This document shows positions 19,498 through 27,276 of a stretch of DNA of 64,000 nucleotides, in pieces (positions within the stretch are counted from its first letter, which is position 1; each line of letters starts with the position of its first letter). Origin of the DNA: Prevotella sp. (GTDB taxonomy: Bacteria > Bacteroidota > Bacteroidia > Bacteroidales > Bacteroidaceae); the NCBI GenBank assembly GCA_017541365.1, contig JAFXZF010000003.1, positions 1-64,000 on the forward strand, written 5' to 3'. The position numbers and the translations under genes were made by a program. The notes beneath the pieces were generated by a model. That model was not told the DNA's origin, did no database searches, and saw only the letters and a list, made by a program, of their open reading frames with translations.

Positions 19498-20595
19498 ATG
19501 AGAAACGTAACATTAGTATTACAGGACGGAACAAAGTTTCATGGTAAGTCATTTGGATATGACAAACCCATTGCTGGCGAGGTGGTATTCAACACTGCCA
19601 TGATGGGCTATCCAGAGAGTCTTACCGACCCTTCATACGCTGGACAGTTGATGGTGCTCACATACCCACTCGTGGGCAACTATGGAGTGCCGTCATTTTC
19701 TTTTGAGAAAAATGGATTGCCCACATTCATGGAGAGCGACAAGATATATGCCTCTGCCATAATAGTTGCTGACTACAGCACTGAGTACAGCCATTGGAAT
19801 GCGAAAGAGAGCCTTGCCGACTGGCTCAAGCGTGAGCAGGTGCCGGGCATTACGGGCATCGATACACGCGAACTGACAAAGGTGCTGCGTGAACATGGTG
19901 TGATGATGGGTAAGATACTCTTTGACGACGACCCCGACAATATTCCAGAGGCCAACTACGAAGGAGTAAACTTCGTGGATCTGGTTTCTGTGAAGGAAAT
20001 CGTTACATACCAGCCTGCTCCAGGCAGCGTGCCTGCAGGCAGTAAGGCAAAAAAAGTAGTGCTCGTGGACTGCGGCGTGAAGGCAAACATCATACGTTGC
20101 CTCATAAACCGTGGTTGCGAAGTGGTGCGAGTACCATGGAACTACGACTATACCGATATGGATTTTGACGGATTGTTCCTTGCCAACGGTCCTGGTGACC
20201 CTGACATGTGTGAGGATGCTGTGAAGATAATCCAGAAGCAGATGGCAAAGAGCGACAAGCCGATATGTGGCATCTGCATGGGTAACCAACTGCTCTCAAA
20301 GGCTGCAGGAGCAAAGATATACAAACTTAAGTATGGTCATCGCTCGCACAATCAGCCTGTACGCATGGTGGGAACAGAAAAGTGTTTCGTGACATCGCAG
20401 AATCATGGATATGCCGTTGATGCAACAACTCTCGGCGCAGATTGGGAAGAATTGTTTGTCAATATGAATGATGGCTCCAATGAGGGCATAAGGCATAAGA
20501 CAAAACCTTGGTTCTCAAGCCAGTTCCATCCTGAGGCATGCTCAGGCCCTGTCGATACAGAGTTTATGTTTGACAAATTCGTGAATTATTTATAA
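19498..20595 (+). CDS. carA: carbamoyl-phosphate synthase, small (glutaminase) subunit
   Basis: Releases ammonia from glutamine for CarB. The 365 residues include the N-terminal CarA domain (GEVVFNTAMMGYPESLTDPSY) and a class I amidotransferase domain with GICMGNQ (nucleophile C260) and SSQFHPEA (His-Glu pair). It is 52 bp after glmS and 70 bp before carB, both gaps filled with short tandem repeats. Confidence 0.98.
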   Translation: MRNVTLVLQDGTKFHGKSFGYDKPIAGEVVFNTAMMGYPESLTDPSYAGQLMVLTYPLVGNYGVPSFSFEKNGLPTFMESDKIYASAIIVADYSTEYSHWNAKESLADWLKREQVPGITGIDTRELTKVLREHGVMMGKILFDDDPDNIPEANYEGVNFVDLVSVKEIVTYQPAPGSVPAGSKAKKVVLVDCGVKANIIRCLINRGCEVVRVPWNYDYTDMDFDGLFLANGPGDPDMCEDAVKIIQKQMAKSDKPICGICMGNQLLSKAAGAKIYKLKYGHRSHNQPVRMVGTEKCFVTSQNHGYAVDATTLGADWEELFVNMNDGSNEGIRHKTKPWFSSQFHPEACSGPVDTEFMFDKFVNYL

Positions 20596-20609
20596 AGTCT
20601 ATTGAGTGA

Positions 20610-20660
20610 GAAAAAGGTAATCACAATTTTCAATTCTCAATTTTCAATTTTCAATTCGAA
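20610..20660. repeat. 7-bp tandem repeats between carA and carB
   Basis: About five tandem copies of a TCAATTT-type heptamer (CAATTTTCAATTCTCAATTT and onward) at about 20632-20658. No hairpin of terminator type, so carA-carB transcription is probably not stopped. Confidence 0.8.
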
Positions 20661-20665
20661 TAAGG

Positions 20666-23600
20666 ATGAAAGACGAAAATATAAAAAAAGTACTGCTGCT
20701 GGGCTCTGGCGCACTGAAAATCGGTGAGGCGGGTGAGTTTGACTACTCTGGCTCACAGGCACTCAAAGCTCTCAGGGAAGAAGGGGTGGAGACTGTGCTC
20801 ATCAACCCCAATATCGCTACGGTGCAGACGTCAGAGGGTGTGGCAGACAAGGTTTATTTCTTGCCCGTACAGCCATACTTCGTAGAGCGTATCATAAAGA
20901 AGGAACGTCCTGACGGCATACTGTTGGCCTTCGGAGGACAGACAGCACTCAACTGTGGCGTTGAGCTATATCAGTCAGGAGTACTCGATAAGTATAATGT
21001 ACGTGTCCTTGGTACTCCCGTTCAGGCAATCATGGATACAGAGGACCGAGAACTCTTTATCGGCAAACTCGACGAGATAGGTGTCAAGACCATCAAGTCA
21101 CATGCTGTGGAGAATATCGATGATGCACGTAAGGCTGCTGCCGAACTGGGCTATCCTGTCATCATACGTGCAGCATATGCCCTCGGCGGACTTGGCTCAG
21201 GTTTCTGTGACAATGAGGAGGAACTCAACAAGCTGGCGGAGAAAGCCTTCTCCTTCTCCCCACAGGTGCTTGTCGAGAAGTCTCTCAAGGGGTGGAAAGA
21301 GATAGAGTATGAGGTGGTGCGCGACCGTTATGACAACTGTATCACGGTCTGCAACATGGAAAACTTTGACCCACTGGGCATACACACTGGTGAGTCTATC
21401 GTGATAGCTCCGTCTCAGACTTTGACCAACTCCGAATACCACAAACTGCGTGCCCTCGCCATAAAGATAATACGTCATATCGGTATCGTGGGCGAGTGTA
21501 ACGTGCAGTATGCCTTCGACCCACTGTCGGAGGACTATCGTGTCATAGAGGTCAATGCACGTCTGAGCCGTTCTTCTGCTCTCGCATCAAAGGCTACAGG
21601 TTATCCTCTCGCCTTCGTAGCAGCAAAGCTTGGCATGGGCTACGGACTCTTTGAACTCAAGAACTCTGTCACCAAGACCACCTCGGCATTCTTTGAGCCA
21701 GCCCTCGACTATGTGGTATGTAAGATACCTCGCTGGGACCTCTCCAAGTTCCGTGGCGTGGATAAGGAGCTGGGCTCTTCTATGAAGTCCGTTGGTGAGG
21801 TGATGGCGATAGGCCGCAACTTCGAGGAGGCTATACAGAAGGGCCTTCGTATGATAGGACAGGGAATGCATGGATTTGTGGAGAATAAGGTGCTGCAGAT
21901 AGACGATATCGAGGCAGCTCTCACGGCTCCTACCGATAAGCGTATCTTTGTCATTGCCAAGGCTTTGAAGCGTAAGATATTCAATGTGCAGCAGATTCAT
22001 GATATGACGAAGATTGACCTGTGGTTCCTGCAAAAGCTACAGCATATCGTGGATATCGATGACCAGCTTGACAAGTGCACCTCCGTCAATGTGCTCGACA
22101 AGGAACTGCTGCGTACTGCAAAGGTATATGGATTTACCGACTTTCAGATAGCACGTGCCGTAGGACTGCAGAAGGATCTGGGCAATATGCACAAGGCGAT
22201 ACTCACCATACGTGCCCTGCGCAAGAGTTATGGCATCACCCCTGTTGTGAAGCAGATAGATACCCTCGCAGCAGAGTATCCTGCCCAGACCAACTATCTG
22301 TATGTGACATACGCAGGTGTCAAGCACGACATCAATTACGAGAATGACAAAAAGTCTATTGTAGTGCTCGGCTCAGGTGCTTACCGTATCGGCTCGTCAG
22401 TGGAGTTCGACTGGTGCGGAGTGCAGGCACTCAATACTATACGCAAGCAGGGCTATCGCTCAGTGATGATCAACTACAACCCCGAGACCGTATCCACTGA
22501 CTATGATATGTGCGACCGTCTCTATTTCGATGAGTTGACCTTTGAGCGTGTCATGGATATCCTCGACCTTGAGATGCCTTACGGCGTGATAGTATCTACT
22601 GGCGGACAGATACCTAACAACCTAGCCATGCGACTCGATGCCGAGAACGTTCCTATTCTTGGTACGTCGGCAAAGGATATTGACAACTGCGAGGATCGTG
22701 CACAGTTCTCTGCCATGCTCAATCGCATAGGTGTAGATCAGCCAGAGTGGGCTGCACTGACATCTATGGATGAGATGAACGCCTTTATTGATAGGGTGGG
22801 TTTCCCAGTCCTTGTGCGTCCTTCTTACGTACTGTCAGGAGCAGCGATGAATGTATGCTCCAACCGTGAGGAATTGGAGAAGTTCCTCCAGCTTGCCGCC
22901 AACGTCAGCGCTGAGCATCCCGTAGTGGTGTCCAAGTTCATTGAGCATGCCAAGGAGATAGACTTCGACGGTGTGGCAAAGGACGGCGAGGTGATAGCCT
23001 ATGCCATCTCTGAGCACGTGGAGTTTGCCGGAGTGCACTCAGGTGATGCCACTTTGCAGTTCCCACCACAGAAACTGTATGTCGAGACAGTACGTCGCAT
23101 AAAGCGTATCACCAAGCAGATAGCCAAGGAGCTGCATATCTCGGGACCATTCAATTGTCAGTACATGGCAAAGGATAATGATATCCTTGTCATAGAGACC
23201 AACCTGCGTGCTTCGCGTTCGTTCCCATTCGTTAGTAAGGTCTTAAAACTTAATCTTATAGACCTTGCTACTAAAGTAATGCTCAATGTGCCGTTTGAGA
23301 AGCCTGACAAGAATCTCTTCGACCTTGACTATGTAGGTATCAAGGCGAGTCAGTTCTCTTTCAACCGCTTGCAGAAGGCTGACCCCGTGCTGGGTGTCGA
23401 TATGGCATCCACGGGTGAGGTAGGATGTATAGGCAATGACACCAGCTGTGCCATACTCAAGGCTATGCTCTCTGTAGGACAGCGCATACCTGAGAAGAAA
23501 ATACTCCTCTCTACGGGTTCTACGAAGCAGAAGGTCGAGATGCTCGATGCAGCACGCCAACTCGTGGAGCATGGCTACACCCTCTATGCTACGGGTGGCA

Positions 23601-23896
23601 CCTATAAGTTCCTTTGTGAGCACGATATACCGAGCACCAAGGTCTATTGGCCTTCTGAGGATGGTCAGCCACAGGCTCTCGATATGCTCCGCAATAAGGA
23701 GATTGATATGGTGGTCAACATACCAAAGGATCTCACCGTATCCGAGCTCGACAACGGCTACAAGATACGTCGTGCAGCCATTGACCTCAATGTGCCTCTA
23801 ATCACCAACAGCCGCTTGGCAAGTGCATTCATCAATGCATTCTGCACCCAGCCACTCGATGAGATTGAGATAAAACCTTGGCAAGAATACAAGTAA
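20666..23896 (+). CDS. carB: carbamoyl-phosphate synthase, large subunit
   Basis: Synthesises carbamoyl phosphate for pyrimidines and arginine. The 1076 residues match the family: two homologous ATP-grasp halves (GSGALKIGEAGEFDYSG at the start; GSGAYRIGSSVEFDWCG at about 570), each with its VEKSLKGWKEIEYEVVRD or HAKEIDFDGVAKDG ATP-grasp signature, and a C-terminal MGS-like allosteric domain (about 940-1076, LSTGSTKQK). It follows carA. No frameshift or gap. Confidence 0.98.
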   Translation: MKDENIKKVLLLGSGALKIGEAGEFDYSGSQALKALREEGVETVLINPNIATVQTSEGVADKVYFLPVQPYFVERIIKKERPDGILLAFGGQTALNCGVELYQSGVLDKYNVRVLGTPVQAIMDTEDRELFIGKLDEIGVKTIKSHAVENIDDARKAAAELGYPVIIRAAYALGGLGSGFCDNEEELNKLAEKAFSFSPQVLVEKSLKGWKEIEYEVVRDRYDNCITVCNMENFDPLGIHTGESIVIAPSQTLTNSEYHKLRALAIKIIRHIGIVGECNVQYAFDPLSEDYRVIEVNARLSRSSALASKATGYPLAFVAAKLGMGYGLFELKNSVTKTTSAFFEPALDYVVCKIPRWDLSKFRGVDKELGSSMKSVGEVMAIGRNFEEAIQKGLRMIGQGMHGFVENKVLQIDDIEAALTAPTDKRIFVIAKALKRKIFNVQQIHDMTKIDLWFLQKLQHIVDIDDQLDKCTSVNVLDKELLRTAKVYGFTDFQIARAVGLQKDLGNMHKAILTIRALRKSYGITPVVKQIDTLAAEYPAQTNYLYVTYAGVKHDINYENDKKSIVVLGSGAYRIGSSVEFDWCGVQALNTIRKQGYRSVMINYNPETVSTDYDMCDRLYFDELTFERVMDILDLEMPYGVIVSTGGQIPNNLAMRLDAENVPILGTSAKDIDNCEDRAQFSAMLNRIGVDQPEWAALTSMDEMNAFIDRVGFPVLVRPSYVLSGAAMNVCSNREELEKFLQLAANVSAEHPVVVSKFIEHAKEIDFDGVAKDGEVIAYAISEHVEFAGVHSGDATLQFPPQKLYVETVRRIKRITKQIAKELHISGPFNCQYMAKDNDILVIETNLRASRSFPFVSKVLKLNLIDLATKVMLNVPFEKPDKNLFDLDYVGIKASQFSFNRLQKADPVLGVDMASTGEVGCIGNDTSCAILKAMLSVGQRIPEKKILLSTGSTKQKVEMLDAARQLVEHGYTLYATGGTYKFLCEHDIPSTKVYWPSEDGQPQALDMLRNKEIDMVVNIPKDLTVSELDNGYKIRRAAIDLNVPLITNSRLASAFINAFCTQPLDEIEIKPWQEYK

Positions 23897-24034
23897 GGTT
23901 TGAGGTTTGAGATTTGAGGTTTGAGATTTGAGGTTTGAGATTTGATAGTTGATATTTTAATGTTTTCGTAGCGTAGCGTTTCGTAGCAATCACAGATTGC
24001 GTATCGTAGCGAAGCGTATCGTACGAGCAAAGCG
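23896..24034. repeat. heptamer repeats and a structured GCGTAGCG-type element before dapA
   Basis: Right after the carB stop are about seven heptamers of TTTGAGG/TTTGAGA (about 23899-23945). Then comes a different repeat block rich in CGTAGCG, CGTATCG and CGAAGCG (about 23966-24034), folded about a perfect GCAATC/GATTGC hairpin (23986-23991 with 23995-24000). No promoter is visible here. Confidence 0.75.
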
Positions 24035-24042
24035 AGTTTAGT

Positions 24043-24927
24043 ATGCAAAATATATTCCGTGGACTTGGCATAGCCTTAGTCACTCCGTTCAATGAAGATG
24101 GTACCGTCGATTACGAGTCGCTGGCATCCATCATAGAGTATCAGCTCAGCAATGGCGCTGATTTCCTCTGTATCCTGGCAACGACAGGCGAGACACCTTG
24201 CCTGTCAAGTGATGAACACTATCAGGTGAAGCAGTTTATCGTCAAGCAGGTAGCAGGTCGTGTGCCTCTCCTCATGGGTTGTGGTGGTTACAACACCGCC
24301 GCTGTGGTCGAGATGTGTCAGACCTACGACATGAGTGGCATCGATGGTTTGCTGTCAGTATGTCCTTACTACAACAAACCCTCGCAGGAAGGCCTCTACC
24401 AGCATTTCAAGGCTATCGCTGGCGCTACCCGTCTGCCCGTAGTGCTCTACAATGTGCCAGGACGTACGGGCATCAATCTTAAGCCCGAGACCACATGCCG
24501 TCTTGCCAACGACTGCGACAATATCGTGGCTATCAAGGAGGCATCAGGCTCCATTGAGCAGGTCGATGAGATAATCAAGAATAAGCCTGCCGACTTCGAG
24601 GTCCTCTCAGGCGATGATGCCATCACCTTCCACATGATAGCCACAGGAGCCGTAGGAGTAATCTCCGTTATTGGCAATGCCCTGCCTAAGGAGTTCTCGC
24701 GTATGATACGTCTCGAGTTTAATGGCGAGTACGGAGCAGCACAAAAGATACACCATAAGTTTACCGAGCTCTATAGCCTCCTCTTTGTCGATGGCAACCC
24801 AGCAGGTGTCAAGGCGCTGATGAGCGAGATGGGACTGCTCAAGAATGTGCTCCGTCTGCCCCTCGTGCCCACACGCCTCACTACCAAGCAAAAGATTTCT
24901 GCCGTACTCAAGGAGCTGAAATTATAA
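24043..24927 (+). CDS. dapA: 4-hydroxy-tetrahydrodipicolinate synthase
   Basis: Condenses pyruvate with aspartate semialdehyde, the first step of the diaminopimelate/lysine branch. The 294 residues have GLGIALVTPFNEDGTVD at the start, TTGET (pyruvate carboxylate site), YNVPGRTG with the catalytic Tyr, and VAIKEASG with Schiff-base K165. Typical length. It follows carB after a repeat-rich 146 bp and precedes a sugar porter. Confidence 0.97.
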   Translation: MQNIFRGLGIALVTPFNEDGTVDYESLASIIEYQLSNGADFLCILATTGETPCLSSDEHYQVKQFIVKQVAGRVPLLMGCGGYNTAAVVEMCQTYDMSGIDGLLSVCPYYNKPSQEGLYQHFKAIAGATRLPVVLYNVPGRTGINLKPETTCRLANDCDNIVAIKEASGSIEQVDEIIKNKPADFEVLSGDDAITFHMIATGAVGVISVIGNALPKEFSRMIRLEFNGEYGAAQKIHHKFTELYSLLFVDGNPAGVKALMSEMGLLKNVLRLPLVPTRLTTKQKISAVLKELKL

Positions 24928-24930
24928 AAA

Positions 24931-24960
24931 AGTCCCCCAATCTTGGGGGGCTTCCTTCCT
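24931..24960 (+). terminator. hairpin after dapA
   Basis: CCCCCA pairs with TGGGGG around a short loop (24934-24949), followed by CTTCCTTCCTTT. It could be a weak terminator, but it also resembles the CCCCC/GGGGG REP-like palindromes elsewhere in the window. About four CCTAAA hexamers follow (24966-24992). Confidence 0.5.
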
Positions 24961-24997
24961 TTACTACTAAAACCTAAACCTAAACCTAAAATCAAAA

Positions 24998-26470
24998 ATG
25001 AATACTACTGACCATGGTAGCAAGAGCTACCTCTTTTCCATCGTGATGGTCGCTGTCCTCGGTGGCCTCCTGTTTGGCTATGACACCGCTGTCATCTCAG
25101 GTGCCGAGAAGGGTCTCCAGGCATTCTTCCTTGGAGCCACAAACTTCGACTACACCGATTACCTTCATGGCATCACCTCGTCAAGTGCCCTCATAGGCTG
25201 TATCATCGGTTCCGCCATTTCAGGTGTGCTGGCCTCCAATCTGGGCAGAAAGAAGTCTCTCGTCATTGCTGGCATGCTGTTCTTCATATCTGCTTACGGC
25301 AGTATGGAGCCCGAGACATTTTTCTTTGAGCGTGGTGTGCCAGTATATGAACTCCTTGTAGTATTCAATATCTACCGTGTCATTGGCGGCATCGGCGTAG
25401 GACTTGCCTCAGCCATCTGCCCTATGTATATCGGTGAGATAGCCCCTTATAAGATTCGTGGCATGCTCGTCAGTTGGAATCAGTTTGCCATCATCTTCGG
25501 TCAGTTGGTAGTCTATTTTGTCAACTTCATGATACTTGGCGAGCATACCAATCCTATCATCGACAGCATCGGCGCAGGCATGAATCGTGTGCTGCCTGAG
25601 AGCGACCCATGGACTATTGAGGTAGGGTGGCGCTATATGTTTGGTTCCGAGATGATACCCGCTGCCCTCTTCACCCTCCTTATCTGTTTCGTACCCGAGA
25701 GCCCACGTTACCTTGTCTCCATAAGCAAGTTTGAGGTGGCGCGAGTTGTACTTGCCCGTATCAATGGCGAGCACCAGTCACACGTCATACTCCAGGAGAT
25801 CAAGGATACCATGCACACCAAGACCGAGCGTCTCTTCACCTATGGCTGGCTGTGTATCTTCGTAGGCATCATGCTGTCAGTATTCCAGCAGGCAGTAGGC
25901 ATCAATGCCGTGCTCTACTATGCCCCACGTATCTATGCCGACATGGGTATGGACAATCCTATGGTTGTCACCGTCTTCACTGGCATTGTCAACATACTGT
26001 TCACCCTCGTTGCCGTCTTCACCGTCGAGAAGCTCGGTCGCCGCCCACTCCTCATCGTAGGTTCCATAGGCATGGCGATAGGAGCCTTCGGAGTTGCCAC
26101 GACCTTCGGACATCCAGGACTGGAACTCCTCTGTATGGCGAGCATCATGGTATATTCCGCAAGCTTCATGTTCTCCTGGGGACCCATCTGCTGGGTGCTT
26201 ATTGCCGAGGTGTTCCCTAACACCATACGTGGTGCAGCAGTAGCCATCGCCGTAGCCTTCCAGTGGATATTCAACTTTATCGTCAGCTCCAGCTTCGTGC
26301 CCCTCTTCAATATGCACCTCACTGAGGGTGACGACTTCGGCCATTGGTTCACCTACGGACTGTATGGCGTCATCTGCATCCTCGCCGCCATCTTCGTATG
26401 GAAACTCGTGCCTGAGACCAAGGGCAAGACCCTCGAGGATATGACAAGGCTGTGGAAGGACAGATTGTAG
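24998..26470 (+). CDS. sugar porter family MFS transporter (XylE-like)
   Basis: Inner-membrane proton-coupled sugar importer. The 490 residues have twelve predicted membrane helices and the sugar-porter signatures: GGLLFGYDTAVISG (helix 1), GRKKSL (loop 2-3), PESPRYL (after helix 6), QQAVGINAVLYYAP (helix 7, sugar-binding Gln), GRRPLL (loop 8-9) and PETKGKTLE (after helix 12). The motif set fits xylose or glucose porters; substrate is not certain. It is separated from dapA by a hairpin, so it may be transcribed separately. Confidence 0.93.
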   Translation: MNTTDHGSKSYLFSIVMVAVLGGLLFGYDTAVISGAEKGLQAFFLGATNFDYTDYLHGITSSSALIGCIIGSAISGVLASNLGRKKSLVIAGMLFFISAYGSMEPETFFFERGVPVYELLVVFNIYRVIGGIGVGLASAICPMYIGEIAPYKIRGMLVSWNQFAIIFGQLVVYFVNFMILGEHTNPIIDSIGAGMNRVLPESDPWTIEVGWRYMFGSEMIPAALFTLLICFVPESPRYLVSISKFEVARVVLARINGEHQSHVILQEIKDTMHTKTERLFTYGWLCIFVGIMLSVFQQAVGINAVLYYAPRIYADMGMDNPMVVTVFTGIVNILFTLVAVFTVEKLGRRPLLIVGSIGMAIGAFGVATTFGHPGLELLCMASIMVYSASFMFSWGPICWVLIAEVFPNTIRGAAVAIAVAFQWIFNFIVSSSFVPLFNMHLTEGDDFGHWFTYGLYGVICILAAIFVWKLVPETKGKTLEDMTRLWKDRL

Positions 26471-26553
26471 AAATCTTCTAACCCTTGAAACAATATGAGT
26501 TTAAATAGTTTTTTCATTTTTCATATTCCTCGTGCCATGTCCTAAACTGAAAA

Positions 26554-26748
26554 GTCGCCAAGGTCACCAAGGTTGCCAACAAGATTTTCTACACCAGAGG
26601 ACTGATTATAGATTATAGATGAAAAATACGACTTAGAAAAAGAAGAGAGAAACCATTAAAGGAAAAGAGATATTAATATTGTATATATAATAATAACCTA
26701 TATACGCACGCACGTAACAGCAATGGCGACCTTGGCGACCTTGGCAAC
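26554..26748. repeat. inverted repeat of 24 bp flanking an A/T-rich segment
   Basis: The left arm (26554-26577, core GCCAAGGT repeated) and the right arm (26725-26748, core ACCTTGGC repeated) match as reverse complements at 21 of 24 positions. Each arm is itself a doubled ~12-mer. The 147 bp between is A/T-rich with no gene. It may be the ends of a small non-autonomous element or a decayed structured locus. Confidence 0.7.
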
Positions 26749-27032
26749 ATCGACGACCTACTTAAATGTTAAAAACGGAGACAACGTTTTGGGTAAATGA
26801 CAATTGACAATTGACAATTGACAGTTTTTTTGTATTTTGTATTTTATAGTTGTAACGTGTTGTAACACAATCGGTTATATATTAAGTAAACGATGCGTAC
26901 ATTTTGGCTTGTTCTGGCACTGCTTGATGTACCTTCTAGCATAGCAAGAAGGTCATTTCGGCATAGCCAGAAGCACCCTCTGGCATAGCCTCTAAAGCGG
27001 AGAGATGACATGATGTTAAAAACGGAGAAAAG

Positions 27033-27064
27033 TTTGCACAGGTTAAGTTAATGTAGTAATTTTG
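27033..27064 (+). promoter_or_regulatory. promoter of a leader upstream of valS
   Basis: TTTG (27033-27036), 20 nt, TAATTTTG (27057-27064). Perfect spacing. Transcription would start about 27071 and run into valS, about 200 bp away. Confidence 0.6.
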
Positions 27065-27090
27065 CATTGTCTTTTAAAGGAACGACAACT

Positions 27091-27165
27091 ATGATCCTCC
27101 GAGCTCTGCTCGCCAGAGCACCAACTAGAGCGCAAGAACATAGAACAACATTAATGACTGTATGA
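27091..27165 (+). CDS. possible 24-residue leader peptide upstream of valS
   Basis: ATG-initiated ORF of 24 codons (starts MILRALLARAPTR, ends LMTV-stop), 20 bp behind the predicted start of the 27033-27064 promoter and preceded by AAAGGA. It contains a small hairpin (GCTCTG 27103-27108 with CAGAGC 27114-27119). It has Arg, Ala and Leu codons but only one Val codon, so classical valine attenuation is not supported. Weak evidence; it could be chance. Confidence 0.25.
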   Translation: MILRALLARAPTRAQEHRTTLMTV

Positions 27166-27227
27166 GACATACGCTCATAATTTTGCTTTTTTTTATTATT
27201 TTATCCGCGTATGTCATAAAAAAATTG

Positions 27228-27235
27228 TAACTTTG
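27228..27235 (+). promoter_or_regulatory. -7 element of valS
   Basis: TAACTTTG, 42 bp before the ATG. No TTG at the -33 position; instead the right arm of a 9-bp dyad (27207-27215) covers that region. Confidence 0.6.
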
Positions 27236-27276
27236 CATTCGCAAGAAAAAAAAGGATAAAAAGATACAATAGACCA

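Larger units (their letters stand above)
26471..27276. other. 806-bp non-coding region with inverted, tandem and promoter elements
   Basis: No credible protein gene of normal size. It holds: a 24-bp imperfect inverted repeat pair (26554-26577 and 26725-26748); about four TTGACAA heptamers (26798-26823); a degenerate ~22-bp tandem repeat around GGCATAGC (about 26936-26996); a consensus promoter (27033-27064) followed by a possible 24-codon leader (27091-27165); a 9-bp dyad (27166-27174 with 27207-27215); and the -7 box of valS (27228-27235). Confidence 0.7.

Noticed and set aside
25877..26352. Two long minus-strand ORFs inside the sugar porter gene
   Set aside because: Antisense shadows of a well-supported membrane transporter; composition reflects its codon bias, no start context, no family resemblance.
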